Below are positions 7,489 through 14,478 of a DNA stretch of 33,758 bases, piece by piece. The notes below the pieces were generated by a model. It had not been told where the DNA came from and made no database searches. It saw only the letters and a program-made list of their open reading frames with translations. Every line of letters begins with the position of its first letter. Position 1 is the first letter of the stretch. The DNA comes from an uncultured Bacteroidales bacterium (lineage in GTDB: Bacteria > Bacteroidota > Bacteroidia > Bacteroidales > Paludibacteraceae): positions 1 to 33,758 of the forward strand of contig CALCUH010000080.1 of assembly GCA_937907165.1 (NCBI GenBank). Direction: 5' to 3'. A program made the translations under genes and the position numbers.

Positions 7489-8223
7489 TTATTGCTCTCC
7501 GCAAAGCAACTCATAGGCTTCCGTGAGTTGCCTGAATTGTGTCTCTGCCTCCTCTTTTTGTTTTTCCGACGCGTTGGCGGGCAGGGTGTCGGGGTGGTAG
7601 ACTTTCGCCAGTTGGCGGTATCGGCTCTTGATCTCCTTCTCCGTAGGAATCTCCTTCAGCCCGAATATTCTCAGCGCTTCCATCTGTCTCCTTTGGGCGA
7701 TAGGGACTGATTGTCTCTTCTCTTGCGGTTCCCTCCATTGGTATTTGTATTCGAGGGAGAGGATGTCCCACTCTTTGATGACGAAGTATTTGGCGATGTT
7801 TTCCAACAGCTCCCGTTCTTTCGTGTCCACGAAGCCGTCGGTTTGCATAATCTCAAAGAAACGGTCGAGCAGCGCGAGCCGTCGGTCGTATTTGAGCCGT
7901 TTGTTCGATAGGATGTTGAGGCAGTGGGTGCGGAAGTCTATCTTTTCGTTGTTGTCTAACTCTTTCAGGAGTCGCAGGTAGCTTTTCTCCGCCTCTTTCG
8001 GGCAGAACCTCTCCAGACACTCTTTTACCAGCTCCATCGTTTTTTCGTTTTTCGTGCTTATTTGGCGCACGAGTAGGGTGAGCAGGGCGGTGATTTGCTT
8101 GGCGAGATATCCTTTGGAGTGGATGATGAACGTTCTGATGGTAGGACCAATTATGATGCAACCACCGCTGATTCCCAATACGGCCGTGGTCAATATTCTA
8201 AATATTTCCTCAAAGTCAACCAT
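7489..8223 (-). CDS. DjlA-like protein: membrane anchor, TerB-like domain, J domain
   Basis: Predicted membrane-anchored DnaK co-chaperone. A hydrophobic segment at about 11-33 (VLGISGGCIIIGPTIR region) anchors it. A helical TerB-like region spans about 40-150, with the acidic DGFVDTKERELLE (129-141) typical of that fold. The C terminus is a J domain (about 183-243) with an intact HPD tripeptide at 210-212, which is needed to stimulate DnaK ATPase. This is the DjlA order of domains, at a slightly shorter length (244 versus about 270). It lies 69 nt downstream of oxyR on the same strand but has its own -7 candidate, TATTTTTG at 8279-8272. Confidence 0.8.
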   Translation of the reverse strand: MVDFEEIFRILTTAVLGISGGCIIIGPTIRTFIIHSKGYLAKQITALLTLLVRQISTKNEKTMELVKECLERFCPKEAEKSYLRLLKELDNNEKIDFRTHCLNILSNKRLKYDRRLALLDRFFEIMQTDGFVDTKERELLENIAKYFVIKEWDILSLEYKYQWREPQEKRQSVPIAQRRQMEALRIFGLKEIPTEKEIKSRYRQLAKVYHPDTLPANASEKQKEEAETQFRQLTEAYELLCGEQ

Positions 8224-8271
8224 TCTATTCCGTTTTCAGTTCCAACCGTCTTCCTGGTGCGGACGGTCAGA

Positions 8272-8279
8272 CAAAAATA
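8272..8279 (-). promoter_or_regulatory. Candidate -7 element for the djlA-like gene
   Basis: TATTTTTG on the minus strand matches TAnnTTTG. It lies in the 69-nt gap between oxyR and the djlA-like gene, about 48 nt upstream of its ATG. No clear -33 element was found. Confidence 0.4.
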
Positions 8280-8292
8280 CGGAAAAATCCGC

Positions 8293-9222
8293 TTAAATCC
8301 TAATCTGGTATTTCAGCAAACGTTCGTCCTGCATCTCTTTAGGAATGATTTTTTTGATGCCGTTCGCCACAACGTTCAAAAGGCTTTCGCGCACGAAGTC
8401 GTTCCTGACGAACAATGAGACCTCCCTGAAAGGGGTAGGATTGGTGAAAGGGCGTAGGTTATTTTTGTGGTTTTCCCGCAGTAATGGGATGTGTAACTCC
8501 GGAATCAGTGTGAATCCCTCGTTTTCTTCCACGATGCGTAGGAGGGTCGCGATGTTTCCTGACTCGTATATGGAACTTCTTGCCGATTCGCAGTAGTCGT
8601 TGTCGAGTCCTGTGATTTGTTTCTGGAAGCAGATCTCGTGCTTCAGCGCCCAGAGCCGTTCGCGCGGCATATTGGTGAAATCTATCTCCTTCTCGTCGTG
8701 GAGCGAGTCGAGCGGGGAGACGTAGGCCCAAAGTTTCTCTTTGTAGAGGGGTATTTCAAGAAGGTCCGGTTCATTTCCCGGCAGAGACATGATCGCCATG
8801 TCGAGGTCCGCATTCTTCAACATCCTCACGATTTCGTCCCTGTAGAGCTCGAAGGCTGTGATGTCGAGGTCAGGTATGTCTTTGATGTATTTGAAGAGTT
8901 TGGGCATGACGTAGGGTGCGACGGTGGTGGTGACTCCCAGTTTGATATGTCCCGTCTCTTTCTTCCGTTCGCTTAGGGACATTTCCTGTAATTGCTTTGA
9001 GTGGAATAACACGACTTTTGCCTGCTTGATGATCTCTTCGCCTGCCAGCGTCGGGCGGATAGGGTGGCTGTTACGGTCGAATAGGGTGAGGTCTAACTCC
9101 TCTTCCAGTTTACGTAACATGGAACTTAGGGTCGATTGCGTGATGCCGCATGATTCGGCCGCCTTGACGAAATGTCTGTACTTGTCTATCGCGACAACGT
9201 ACTCTAATTGTTGAAGTGTCAT
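8293..9222 (-). CDS. oxyR: LysR-family peroxide regulator OxyR
   Basis: Hydrogen-peroxide-sensing transcription activator. The N-terminal winged helix-turn-helix starts MTLQQLEYVVAI, with CGITQSTLSSMLRKLEEEL (25-43) as the DNA-reading helices. The substrate-type domain follows from about residue 92 (GHIKLGVTTTVAPYV). Cys198 (HEICFQ) sits where E. coli OxyR has its peroxidatic Cys199. The next Cys is Cys211, a gap of 13 residues rather than the 9 between C199 and C208, so the disulfide partner may differ. The frame is open upstream, but ATG 9222 was chosen because the family N terminus begins exactly there. It is divergent from superoxide reductase and ferritin, which are likely targets. Confidence 0.88.
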   Translation of the reverse strand: MTLQQLEYVVAIDKYRHFVKAAESCGITQSTLSSMLRKLEEELDLTLFDRNSHPIRPTLAGEEIIKQAKVVLFHSKQLQEMSLSERKKETGHIKLGVTTTVAPYVMPKLFKYIKDIPDLDITAFELYRDEIVRMLKNADLDMAIMSLPGNEPDLLEIPLYKEKLWAYVSPLDSLHDEKEIDFTNMPRERLWALKHEICFQKQITGLDNDYCESARSSIYESGNIATLLRIVEENEGFTLIPELHIPLLRENHKNNLRPFTNPTPFREVSLFVRNDFVRESLLNVVANGIKKIIPKEMQDERLLKYQIRI

Positions 9223-9245
9223 AATTTTTGTTGTTTTGGTTGTCG

Positions 9246-9273
9246 CAAATGTATGATTATTATCCTGAATAAT
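9246..9273 (-). promoter_or_regulatory. oxyR promoter region with inverted repeat
   Basis: On the minus strand, TACATTTG (9253-9246) is a perfect TAnnTTTG -7 element 23 nt from the oxyR ATG. Directly upstream is the inverted repeat ATTATT-N6-AATAAT (9256-9273), a plausible LysR-type autoregulatory site. No TTTG is found at -33, which fits a regulator-dependent promoter. Confidence 0.45.
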
Positions 9274-9423
9274 GCGCTGTATTCTTATCGAAATAATCAA
9301 TACTAATATTTTTGAAAACGAATAAATATGCAAAAATTTGTGTTGTACTTCTCGTGTGTGCGTGTGTGTATAGCGTTTTCCCGTTGTTTTTGTATTATCG
9401 TTTTTATCTATATCATGATGTAT

Positions 9424-9463
9424 CTATTGGATAGGTTTGTCAATATGATTTGCCATACATTTG
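9424..9463 (+). promoter_or_regulatory. Superoxide reductase/ferritin promoter with possible OxyR site
   Basis: TACATTTG at 9456-9463 is a perfect -7 element. The 11 bases CATACATTTGC around it are identical to those around the oxyR -7 element. CTAT-TGG-ATAG (9424-9434) is an inverted repeat of the CTAT/ATAG half-sites known from OxyR operators, about 22 nt upstream of the -7 box. The spacing of this pair differs from the E. coli consensus, so the assignment is tentative. Confidence 0.4.
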
Positions 9464-9515
9464 CCTCGTCAACCGGGATGACAGGATTAAAAAAACATTT
9501 AAAAAATTTTTTGAT

Positions 9516-9929
9516 ATGGAAACGAAATTTTATCGCTGCAGTGTTTGCGGCAATATTGTCACGAAGATTATAAATTCGGGAGTGGTCATGGAGTGCTGTG
9601 GGAGAAAGATGGAGGAGTTGCATCCGCAGGGAGAGGAGGAGGAAGGCGAAGAGAAGCATGTGCCGAAAGTCTCCTTCCCGGCGGAGTGTGAGGTGAATGT
9701 GAAGGTGGGCGCAAAGCCTCATCCGATGTTGGAGGCGCACTTCATCCAGTGGATTTTCATCGAGACGGAGAAAGGCGGCCAGCTGGTGCGTTTGCAGTCG
9801 TCGGATATGCCGGAAGCCACTTTCTATTGCGGGAAACAGCGTCCCGTGGCGGTCTATGAGTACTGCAATGTTCATGGATTGTGGGGGACGGATGTCAACG
9901 ACGGATTCGATGAGAATTATTATTGTTAA
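9516..9929 (+). CDS. dfx: Desulfoferrodoxin (two-iron superoxide reductase)
   Basis: Reduces superoxide to hydrogen peroxide in the cytoplasm without making oxygen, the usual anaerobe strategy. The N-terminal desulforedoxin-like centre I has all four cysteines: C8, C11 (YRCSVCGN), C27, C28 (ECCGR). Centre II, the active site, has the conserved E46-K47-H48-V-P, then H69 (KPHPM), H75 (AHFIQWI), C117 and H120 (YCNVHGLW), so the square-pyramidal 4His-1Cys iron site is complete. An acidic stretch (about 38-46, rich in E and G) between the domains is unusual. ATG 9516 was chosen because METKFYRC is the family start. Ferritin follows after 37 nt, so the two are probably co-transcribed. Confidence 0.93.
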   Translation: METKFYRCSVCGNIVTKIINSGVVMECCGRKMEELHPQGEEEEGEEKHVPKVSFPAECEVNVKVGAKPHPMLEAHFIQWIFIETEKGGQLVRLQSSDMPEATFYCGKQRPVAVYEYCNVHGLWGTDVNDGFDENYYC

Positions 9930-9966
9930 TGTTATTTAATGAATTAAAAATTAAAAAGATACGTAT

Positions 9967-10452
9967 ATGATAAGTGATAAAATGAGAGAGGCGCTCAGCG
10001 CCCAGATCAATGCGGAGATGTGGTCCGCGTTCCTTTATCTTTCCATGTCGCTGAATGCGTCTGACAAGGGTTGGAAGGGTGTGTCGCATTGGTTCCGCAA
10101 GCAGTATGAGGAGGAGATGGATCATGCTTTCAGAATCATCCATTACATGGAGAGCCAGTCAGCCAAGGTTAGTTTGCGTCCGATAGGTGAGTTCCAATCG
10201 GAGTGGGAGAGCGTCTTGGAGATGTACCAGTACGCCTTGGAGCATGAGCGGCAGGTGACGGGCATGATCCATCATTTGTGTGGGATGGCGGAGAAGGAGA
10301 TGGACCGTGCCACGTCCGTCTTTCTCCAGTGGTTTGTGACCGAACAGGTCGAAGAGGAGGAGGCGGCGAAGACCATCGTCGACAGGCTTCGTCTGATCAA
10401 GGATGATCTCACCGCGCTCTTCCTTTATGATTTGGATCTCGGAGAAAGGTAG
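9967..10452 (+). CDS. ftnA: Non-haem bacterial ferritin
   Basis: Iron-storage protein forming a 24-subunit shell and oxidising Fe(II) with peroxide or oxygen. The ferroxidase ligands match E. coli FtnA at the same numbering: E17, E50, H53 (EEMDHAF) for site A, and E94, Q127, E130 for site B. The length (161) and four-helix pattern are normal. It lies 37 nt after superoxide reductase with no terminator between. Pairing the two fits removal of both superoxide and free iron under OxyR control. Confidence 0.93.
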   Translation: MISDKMREALSAQINAEMWSAFLYLSMSLNASDKGWKGVSHWFRKQYEEEMDHAFRIIHYMESQSAKVSLRPIGEFQSEWESVLEMYQYALEHERQVTGMIHHLCGMAEKEMDRATSVFLQWFVTEQVEEEEAAKTIVDRLRLIKDDLTALFLYDLDLGER

Positions 10453-10537
10453 GCTCGTAAGATTCTTCGAAAAATAGACAACTTTTAATTGATATTAAAA
10501 ACCTTAATTGTTTACTATATTTTTGTACTTTCCTCTG

Positions 10538-10572
10538 AGGCGGATATCTGTGAAGACGTCCGCCTTTTTTTC
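10538..10572 (+). terminator. Intrinsic terminator after ferritin
   Basis: A 7-bp GC-rich stem, AGGCGGA/TCCGCCT (10538-10544 with 10559-10565), with a 14-nt loop is followed by seven T. A -7-like TATTTTTG lies just before it (10518-10525), so a short transcript terminating here cannot be excluded. Confidence 0.75.
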
Positions 10573-10651
10573 TTATAAAATGGATGTTCCCTATTATTGA
10601 GGATTTCGTTCTTTTGTACTAATTTTGTTTGCGAAGATAATATTTTTCATC

Positions 10652-11425
10652 ATGGCGATAAATGTGAACCCTATCTATTCGAACGGCAGTTGTTTCGTTT
10701 TGTCCGGTAAGGATATTTTGTTGAAGGAGGATGGTTCGTCCCCCTCATTCCAAGATTTGTGTGACTTGAAGGAAGCGAACATTGAGGCTGATTTTTTCGA
10801 GGAGTCTGCTTTTGCGCTTTGCGCATTGGGGTTGGATGGTAAGGATGTTCCGTCCGGTTATGTGAGGAAGACGATCCGCCAGTTTTTTGCGGAGAATGAT
10901 GAGGAGGGTTGTTTTCGTCTGGCGCGCGCCCGTGCTTTGCTTTCGTGGCGCAGGGATGTGCGCTTCTGCGGCTGTTGTGGCGCCGAGTTGACCGACCATG
11001 CGGAGTTCACGGCTCGCGTCTGTCCTAAGTGCGGGAAGATTTTCTTTCCTAGGGTGGAGCCTTGTGTGATCGTTTTGGTCAACAAGGGTGACAAGATTTT
11101 GTTGGCTCGTCATGTCCAGCGTAATCAGGACATTTACGCTTGCATCGCGGGTTTCATGGAGGTGGGTGAATCCGCCGAACATGCCGTCCGTCGTGAGATC
11201 AGGGAGGAGGTCGGTATTGAGGTGAAGAATATTCGTTACCGGGGCAGCCAGAGCTGGCCTTTTCCGGACCAGCTGATGTTGGCTTTCACCGCGGAATACG
11301 AGAGCGGTGAGATTGTTTTGCAGAAAGAAGAGTTGTCGGACGCCCGTTGGTTCGACCGTGAGGGTTGCCCTGCCAGTCCGCAGCCGGGGTCCATCGCTTA
11401 TAAATTGATTCATAATGAAATATAG
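10652..11425 (+). CDS. nudC: NADH pyrophosphatase / RNA de-NADding Nudix enzyme NudC
   Basis: Hydrolyses NAD(H) to NMN(H) and AMP, and in characterised members removes NAD caps from RNA 5' ends. The zinc ribbon has C106, C109, C124 and C127 with the same spacing as E. coli NudC. The Nudix box runs from G167 to about 189 (GFMEVGESAEHAVRRE, then REEVGI) with all consensus acids. The NudC signature that follows it is SQSWPFPDQ (199-207), with Ser for Pro in the third position. ATG 10652 (MAINVNPIYS) is preferred; the longer open frame begins with TTG. It is separated from ferritin by a terminator, and the redox neighbourhood is suggestive only. Confidence 0.92.
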   Translation: MAINVNPIYSNGSCFVLSGKDILLKEDGSSPSFQDLCDLKEANIEADFFEESAFALCALGLDGKDVPSGYVRKTIRQFFAENDEEGCFRLARARALLSWRRDVRFCGCCGAELTDHAEFTARVCPKCGKIFFPRVEPCVIVLVNKGDKILLARHVQRNQDIYACIAGFMEVGESAEHAVRREIREEVGIEVKNIRYRGSQSWPFPDQLMLAFTAEYESGEIVLQKEELSDARWFDREGCPASPQPGSIAYKLIHNEI

Positions 11426-11461
11426 GGAATATCTATTTTAGGGGAAAAATACCCCACAATA

Positions 11462-11494
11462 TTTCGAATATGATAATTGAAATAGATATATTTG
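11462..11494 (+). promoter_or_regulatory. Candidate promoter of the pyrophosphatase lipoprotein gene
   Basis: TATATTTG (11487-11494) is a perfect -7 element. TTTC at 11463-11466 lies 20 nt upstream, one mismatch from the TTTG -33 element. The predicted leader is about 70 nt. Confidence 0.5.
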
Positions 11495-11569
11495 CATGAT
11501 TTTTTCGAAGGGAGTTTCTTCTGAATGACATTGAGATTTATTTTTATTACTAATTAATATTTTATTACA

Positions 11570-12634
11570 ATGAGAATTAACAAGTTGCACCTTGCCGCAC
11601 TCGTCGCGTTGTGTTTAGGTGTATTTGCTTCATGTGAGAAGGATGAGGAGTTTTCCGATCCTATGAGTTTGGGAGATGGTAAGATTTATGTGGTCGGTCA
11701 TAAGAGTCCTGATACGGATGCTGTGACGTCCGCTATGGCTTATGCGGAGTTCTTACGCCAGATGGGTTACGATTGCGAGGCTCGCGTGGCAGGTCCGTTG
11801 AATGCGGAGACTTCCTTCATCATGGATACTTTCGGAATCAATGCTCCTAGTGTCTTGAACAATGCGACTGGTTTGCGTGTCGTTTTGGTAGATCACAGCG
11901 AGTATTTGCAGTCGGTTGACGGAATGAAGGACGCTACCATTTTGAGGGTTGTCGACAACCATAAATTGGGTACGGTGAACAAGGCTGCTTCTTATGATAC
12001 TACTATGTTGGCTGGTTCGACTTGTACGATCGTATATGATGATTTCAAGAAGAACAATCTTACCATCAGCAAGAATGTCGCTAGTTTGATGATTGCCGGT
12101 ATTCTTTCCGATACTCGTCGTTTGAAGCCTGGTAAATTTTTCCCGTGTGATTCCATCGCTTTGTTCGATTTGCTTCCTATCGCTGGTATCGACAGCTTGG
12201 ATAACTTCTATGAGAGAATGCATAGTTTCGCTGACAAATATGATGGCTTGTCTGACGTGGAGATTTTGTTGAGCGACTATAAGTCTTATGAGGTGAACGG
12301 TGTCAAGTATGGTATGGGCGCTGTAGACGTTGCCAGCGACTCTCTGTTGCCTGACATGCGCGCGCGTATCATTGCTGCCATGGAAGAGTATTTGCCTACA
12401 AGCGGTTTGGATTTCGTCACTTGCAAGATCGACGCTGATACGGTTGACTGCACCAATTTCGTCTATGTTGGCGAAATGGCTGCTGGTGTGATGCAGAAGG
12501 CTTTCGGTCCTGACTTCAAATCTGATGAATTCACGGCTGAGTTGAAGGATGGTTATGTTTACTTCTTGCCTCACGCAGGTCGTAAGAAATTGACTCCGTT
12601 CATCGATGAGGTTTTGAATTCAATTAGTAAATGA
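11570..12634 (+). CDS. ppaC: Family II (DHH) inorganic pyrophosphatase with lipoprotein signal
   Basis: Predicted Mn-dependent hydrolysis of pyrophosphate to phosphate. Family II motifs are clear: GHKSPDTDA (43-51; metal ligands H44, D48, D50), LVDHSE (106-111; D108), the DHH-like DNHK (129-132), ILSDTRR (178-184; D181), and the C-terminal substrate-binding HAGRKK (335-340). Two things are odd. First, residues 1-22 form a lipoprotein signal peptide with lipobox FASC (C22), whereas known family II enzymes are cytoplasmic. C22 is followed by EKDEE, like the acidic surface-export signal of Bacteroidetes lipoproteins. Second, the first His of DHH is Asn130 (codon AAC); this His ligates metal in the characterised enzymes. 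Activity may be altered. The gene stands alone between its own promoter and terminator. Confidence 0.85.
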   Translation: MRINKLHLAALVALCLGVFASCEKDEEFSDPMSLGDGKIYVVGHKSPDTDAVTSAMAYAEFLRQMGYDCEARVAGPLNAETSFIMDTFGINAPSVLNNATGLRVVLVDHSEYLQSVDGMKDATILRVVDNHKLGTVNKAASYDTTMLAGSTCTIVYDDFKKNNLTISKNVASLMIAGILSDTRRLKPGKFFPCDSIALFDLLPIAGIDSLDNFYERMHSFADKYDGLSDVEILLSDYKSYEVNGVKYGMGAVDVASDSLLPDMRARIIAAMEEYLPTSGLDFVTCKIDADTVDCTNFVYVGEMAAGVMQKAFGPDFKSDEFTAELKDGYVYFLPHAGRKKLTPFIDEVLNSISK

Positions 12635-12684
12635 ATGGACTAAGGTTGGGTGAGATGCCCTAACCTTGGAGCTTTAATAAAAAT

Positions 12685-12722
12685 GACGATGCGTGGCCAT
12701 GTCGGTTGCGCATCGTCTTTTT
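12685..12722 (+). terminator. Intrinsic terminator of the pyrophosphatase gene
   Basis: A perfect 9-bp stem, GACGATGCG/CGCATCGTC (12685-12693 with 12709-12717), is followed by five T. A second hairpin precedes it (12642-12650 with 12658-12667, one bulge) but lacks a T-run. Confidence 0.85.
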
Positions 12723-12825
12723 ATTTTCGATTGTACATTAAGAGACTTTTATAATCTTCTTCGGAAATTAATTTTTCGGTTACAAGTTTTTGTTCATCTT
12801 TTGTATGCGGTTTTTAGGAATCCCC

Positions 12826-13335
12826 TTAAAAGAGTTCCATTTGCGTTCCGTTCACTTCCGTTTCTCCGTTGTCATATCCTTCATCGTTGGAAAGTTCGTC
12901 TGATTCCCTTGCCGTTTTAGCCAACTGGTCGCAGCGTTCATTCATTGGATGGCCGTTGTGCCCTTTGATCCAGTGTGTGTGCACTTCGTGCTTCCCCAAT
13001 AGTTCGTCTAATCGTTTCCAAAGATCTGCGTTCAGCGCCTTTTGTGTTTTGGTCCTATGCCAGCCTTTCGCTTTCCATTTGCCTATCCAGTTCTCTTCGA
13101 TGGCTCTTATCACGTATTGGGAATCTGAATAGAGGTGGACGATGGATTCCTGTTTGAGTTTTTCCAAGCCGGCTATGACGCCTAGGATTTCCATCCGGTT
13201 GTTCGTGGTCAGCGTGAATCCTTCGGAAAACTCCTTTTGATATGTGCCACATTTTAGGATTAACCCATATCCGCCCTTACCCGGATTAGGGTCTGCGGAA
13301 CCATCTGTGTAAAGTTCGATTGTGGGTTTGTCCAT
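12826..13335 (-). CDS. rnhA: Ribonuclease HI with clamp-binding-like C terminus
   Basis: Degrades the RNA strand of RNA-DNA hybrids. The catalytic residues are all present: D11 (YTDGSADPNPG), E49 (NNRMEI), D71 (YSDSQY) and D136 (NERCDQLA), plus the loop His126 in KGHNGHPMNE. The basic handle KWKAKGWHRTKTQK (87-100) is that of the E. coli type. The 27 residues after the fold are acidic and probably disordered. The protein ends exactly in QMELF, which fits the beta-sliding-clamp binding pentapeptide (QL[S/D]LF type). The gene starts 6 nt after the stop of the Rpn-like nuclease, so the two are co-transcribed from the promoter at about 14377-14408. Confidence 0.93.
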   Translation of the reverse strand: MDKPTIELYTDGSADPNPGKGGYGLILKCGTYQKEFSEGFTLTTNNRMEILGVIAGLEKLKQESIVHLYSDSQYVIRAIEENWIGKWKAKGWHRTKTQKALNADLWKRLDELLGKHEVHTHWIKGHNGHPMNERCDQLAKTARESDELSNDEGYDNGETEVNGTQMELF

Positions 13336-13341
13336 TGGTTT

Positions 13342-14349
13342 TTATTCTTCTTTCAATTGCTCGATTTCCTCTTTCGTCAGACCGGAAAACAAAATGATTT
13401 CATCCATTGGTTTTTGGTGGTCAAGCATCATACGCGCCACTTGTATGGCATGTTCCTTGACACCTTCGGATTTCCCCTCCGCATGTCCCTCCGCATGTCC
13501 CTCCGCACGACCTTGTGCAATTCCTTGCGCAATTCCTTGTGCAATTCCTTGCGCTAAGCCTTCCGCATTCCCTTCTGCCAAACCTCTTCGAAATCCGTTA
13601 TCGTATCCGTAGGCTTCGGCGGTTCCATAGTCCGAGAGGTCTTTCATGCCTGCTTCGTACTCGGCAAGTTCTTGGCCGGATAGTCTGGATACCCGCGCTT
13701 TATCGATCAGACGACGTAGCCCTTCGTCGGCCATCTCATATACTTTCGGATTCACAAATGTCATAGTGCCTAAGTTTTTAAAGATTTCCATCCATACTTC
13801 TTTAGACGTGGGGGCATTCATATCTTCTCCCCATTCGAAATGGGGCAGTGAGATGAAATATTTCCGTTGCCGGTCCCAGAATTCCTCTTGGGTGTCGAGG
13901 TCGCATTCGGCTGTGACTGTAACGGGTTTCGTCAGATCCATCATCGGAACGCCTAGAATGAAAATTCCGATCAGTCTGGGGATGTCATGGTCCATGTTTC
14001 TCCAAACGATGTCTGACTGGATATGCTCGCACATCAATCTACAAAGATAATAATTGGCTCGGGTTTTGAAATAGCGGTGTCCGTAATTCTGCATTTCTAT
14101 CAGGACGTCGTCTCCGTTGTCCAATGTGCATCGGAGGTCGAAACGGACCCCCCGATGTTCCATCCGTTCCTTCGCCATCTCCACGTTCTCGAAATGGATT
14201 TGCTCGATTTTTCCGTAGTCTTCGCTCAGTATCGCATTCAAAAACGATTTCATCACGATCGGGTCACTCATGCATCTCTTAAATCCGAAGTCCGATTTGA
14301 TATCGATGAATACGGGCCTCTTCACTTCTAATACAGGTTTTTCTTTCAT
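13342..14349 (-). CDS. Rpn-family PD-(D/E)XK nuclease (putative transposase) with AEG/QGIA repeats
   Basis: Member of the Rpn/PDDEXK recombination-promoting nuclease family, often annotated as a transposase although these genes are not part of insertion sequences. N-terminal hallmark: DFGFKRCMSDPIVMKSFLNA (20-39). Nuclease core: D71 in RFDLRC, then E85 and Q87 in LIEMQN, followed by HRYFKTRANYYLCRL. The C-terminal part carries a run of four-residue repeats (AEG.., AQGI) encoded by 12-bp DNA repeats, then a short helical end. E. coli Rpn proteins are Ca-stimulated DNA nucleases that raise RecA-independent recombination; that this one does so is inference. ATG 14349 (MKEKPVLE) is preferred over an upstream TTG. 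A paralogue lies at 28354-29238. Confidence 0.85.
   Translation of the reverse strand: MKEKPVLEVKRPVFIDIKSDFGFKRCMSDPIVMKSFLNAILSEDYGKIEQIHFENVEMAKERMEHRGVRFDLRCTLDNGDDVLIEMQNYGHRYFKTRANYYLCRLMCEHIQSDIVWRNMDHDIPRLIGIFILGVPMMDLTKPVTVTAECDLDTQEEFWDRQRKYFISLPHFEWGEDMNAPTSKEVWMEIFKNLGTMTFVNPKVYEMADEGLRRLIDKARVSRLSGQELAEYEAGMKDLSDYGTAEAYGYDNGFRRGLAEGNAEGLAQGIAQGIAQGIAQGRAEGHAEGHAEGKSEGVKEHAIQVARMMLDHQKPMDEIILFSGLTKEEIEQLKEE
13475..13582. repeat. Nine 12-bp tandem repeats inside the Rpn-like gene
   Basis: Units are 12 bp in register with the codons, so copy-number changes would not shift the frame. Three units are of the CCCTCCGCATGT type. Four units, from 13511, alternate CCTTGTGCAATT and CCTTGCGCAATT, giving a 24-bp super-period. 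Two degenerate units close the array. On the coding strand they give AxGx repeats in the protein. Confidence 0.9.
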
Positions 14350-14376
14350 GTTGATAATGTATATGTAAATAATACG

Positions 14377-14408
14377 CAAACATAAACAAGGAATTTCTTT
14401 TGTGCAAG
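14377..14408 (-). promoter_or_regulatory. Promoter of the Rpn-rnhA operon
   Basis: On the minus strand, CTTG (14408-14405), a 20-nt spacer and TATGTTTG (14384-14377) match the Bacteroidetes -33/-7 promoter. It ends 27 nt upstream of ATG 14349. Confidence 0.65.
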
Positions 14409-14458
14409 GGATTGGGAAAGTTTTTTGTTCTTGGTTATTTTTAGATGTTAATATGGAT

Positions 14459-14466
14459 TATTTTTG
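14459..14466 (+). promoter_or_regulatory. Candidate -7 element of the GNAT-GNAT-DUF5131 operon
   Basis: TATTTTTG matches TAnnTTTG and lies 12 nt before ATG 14479, implying a very short leader. No -33 element is seen at the right spacing. Confidence 0.4.
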
Positions 14467-14478
14467 TGTTTAAAATAT

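Noticed and set aside
9450..9515. Longer N terminus for superoxide reductase
   Set aside because: The desulforedoxin domain starts at ATG 9516, and the upstream extension would overlap the -7 element at 9456-9463.
10518..10572. Promoter plus attenuator controlling nudC
   Set aside because: The -7-like TATTTTTG lacks a -33 partner, and the hairpin is explained as the ferritin terminator.
13475..13582. CRISPR-like array
   Set aside because: The 12-bp units have no spacers and are in codon register inside an Rpn gene.
13342..14349. Insertion-sequence transposase
   Set aside because: Although often named transposase, the Rpn-like gene has no terminal inverted repeats or target duplications around it, and it shares an operon with rnhA.
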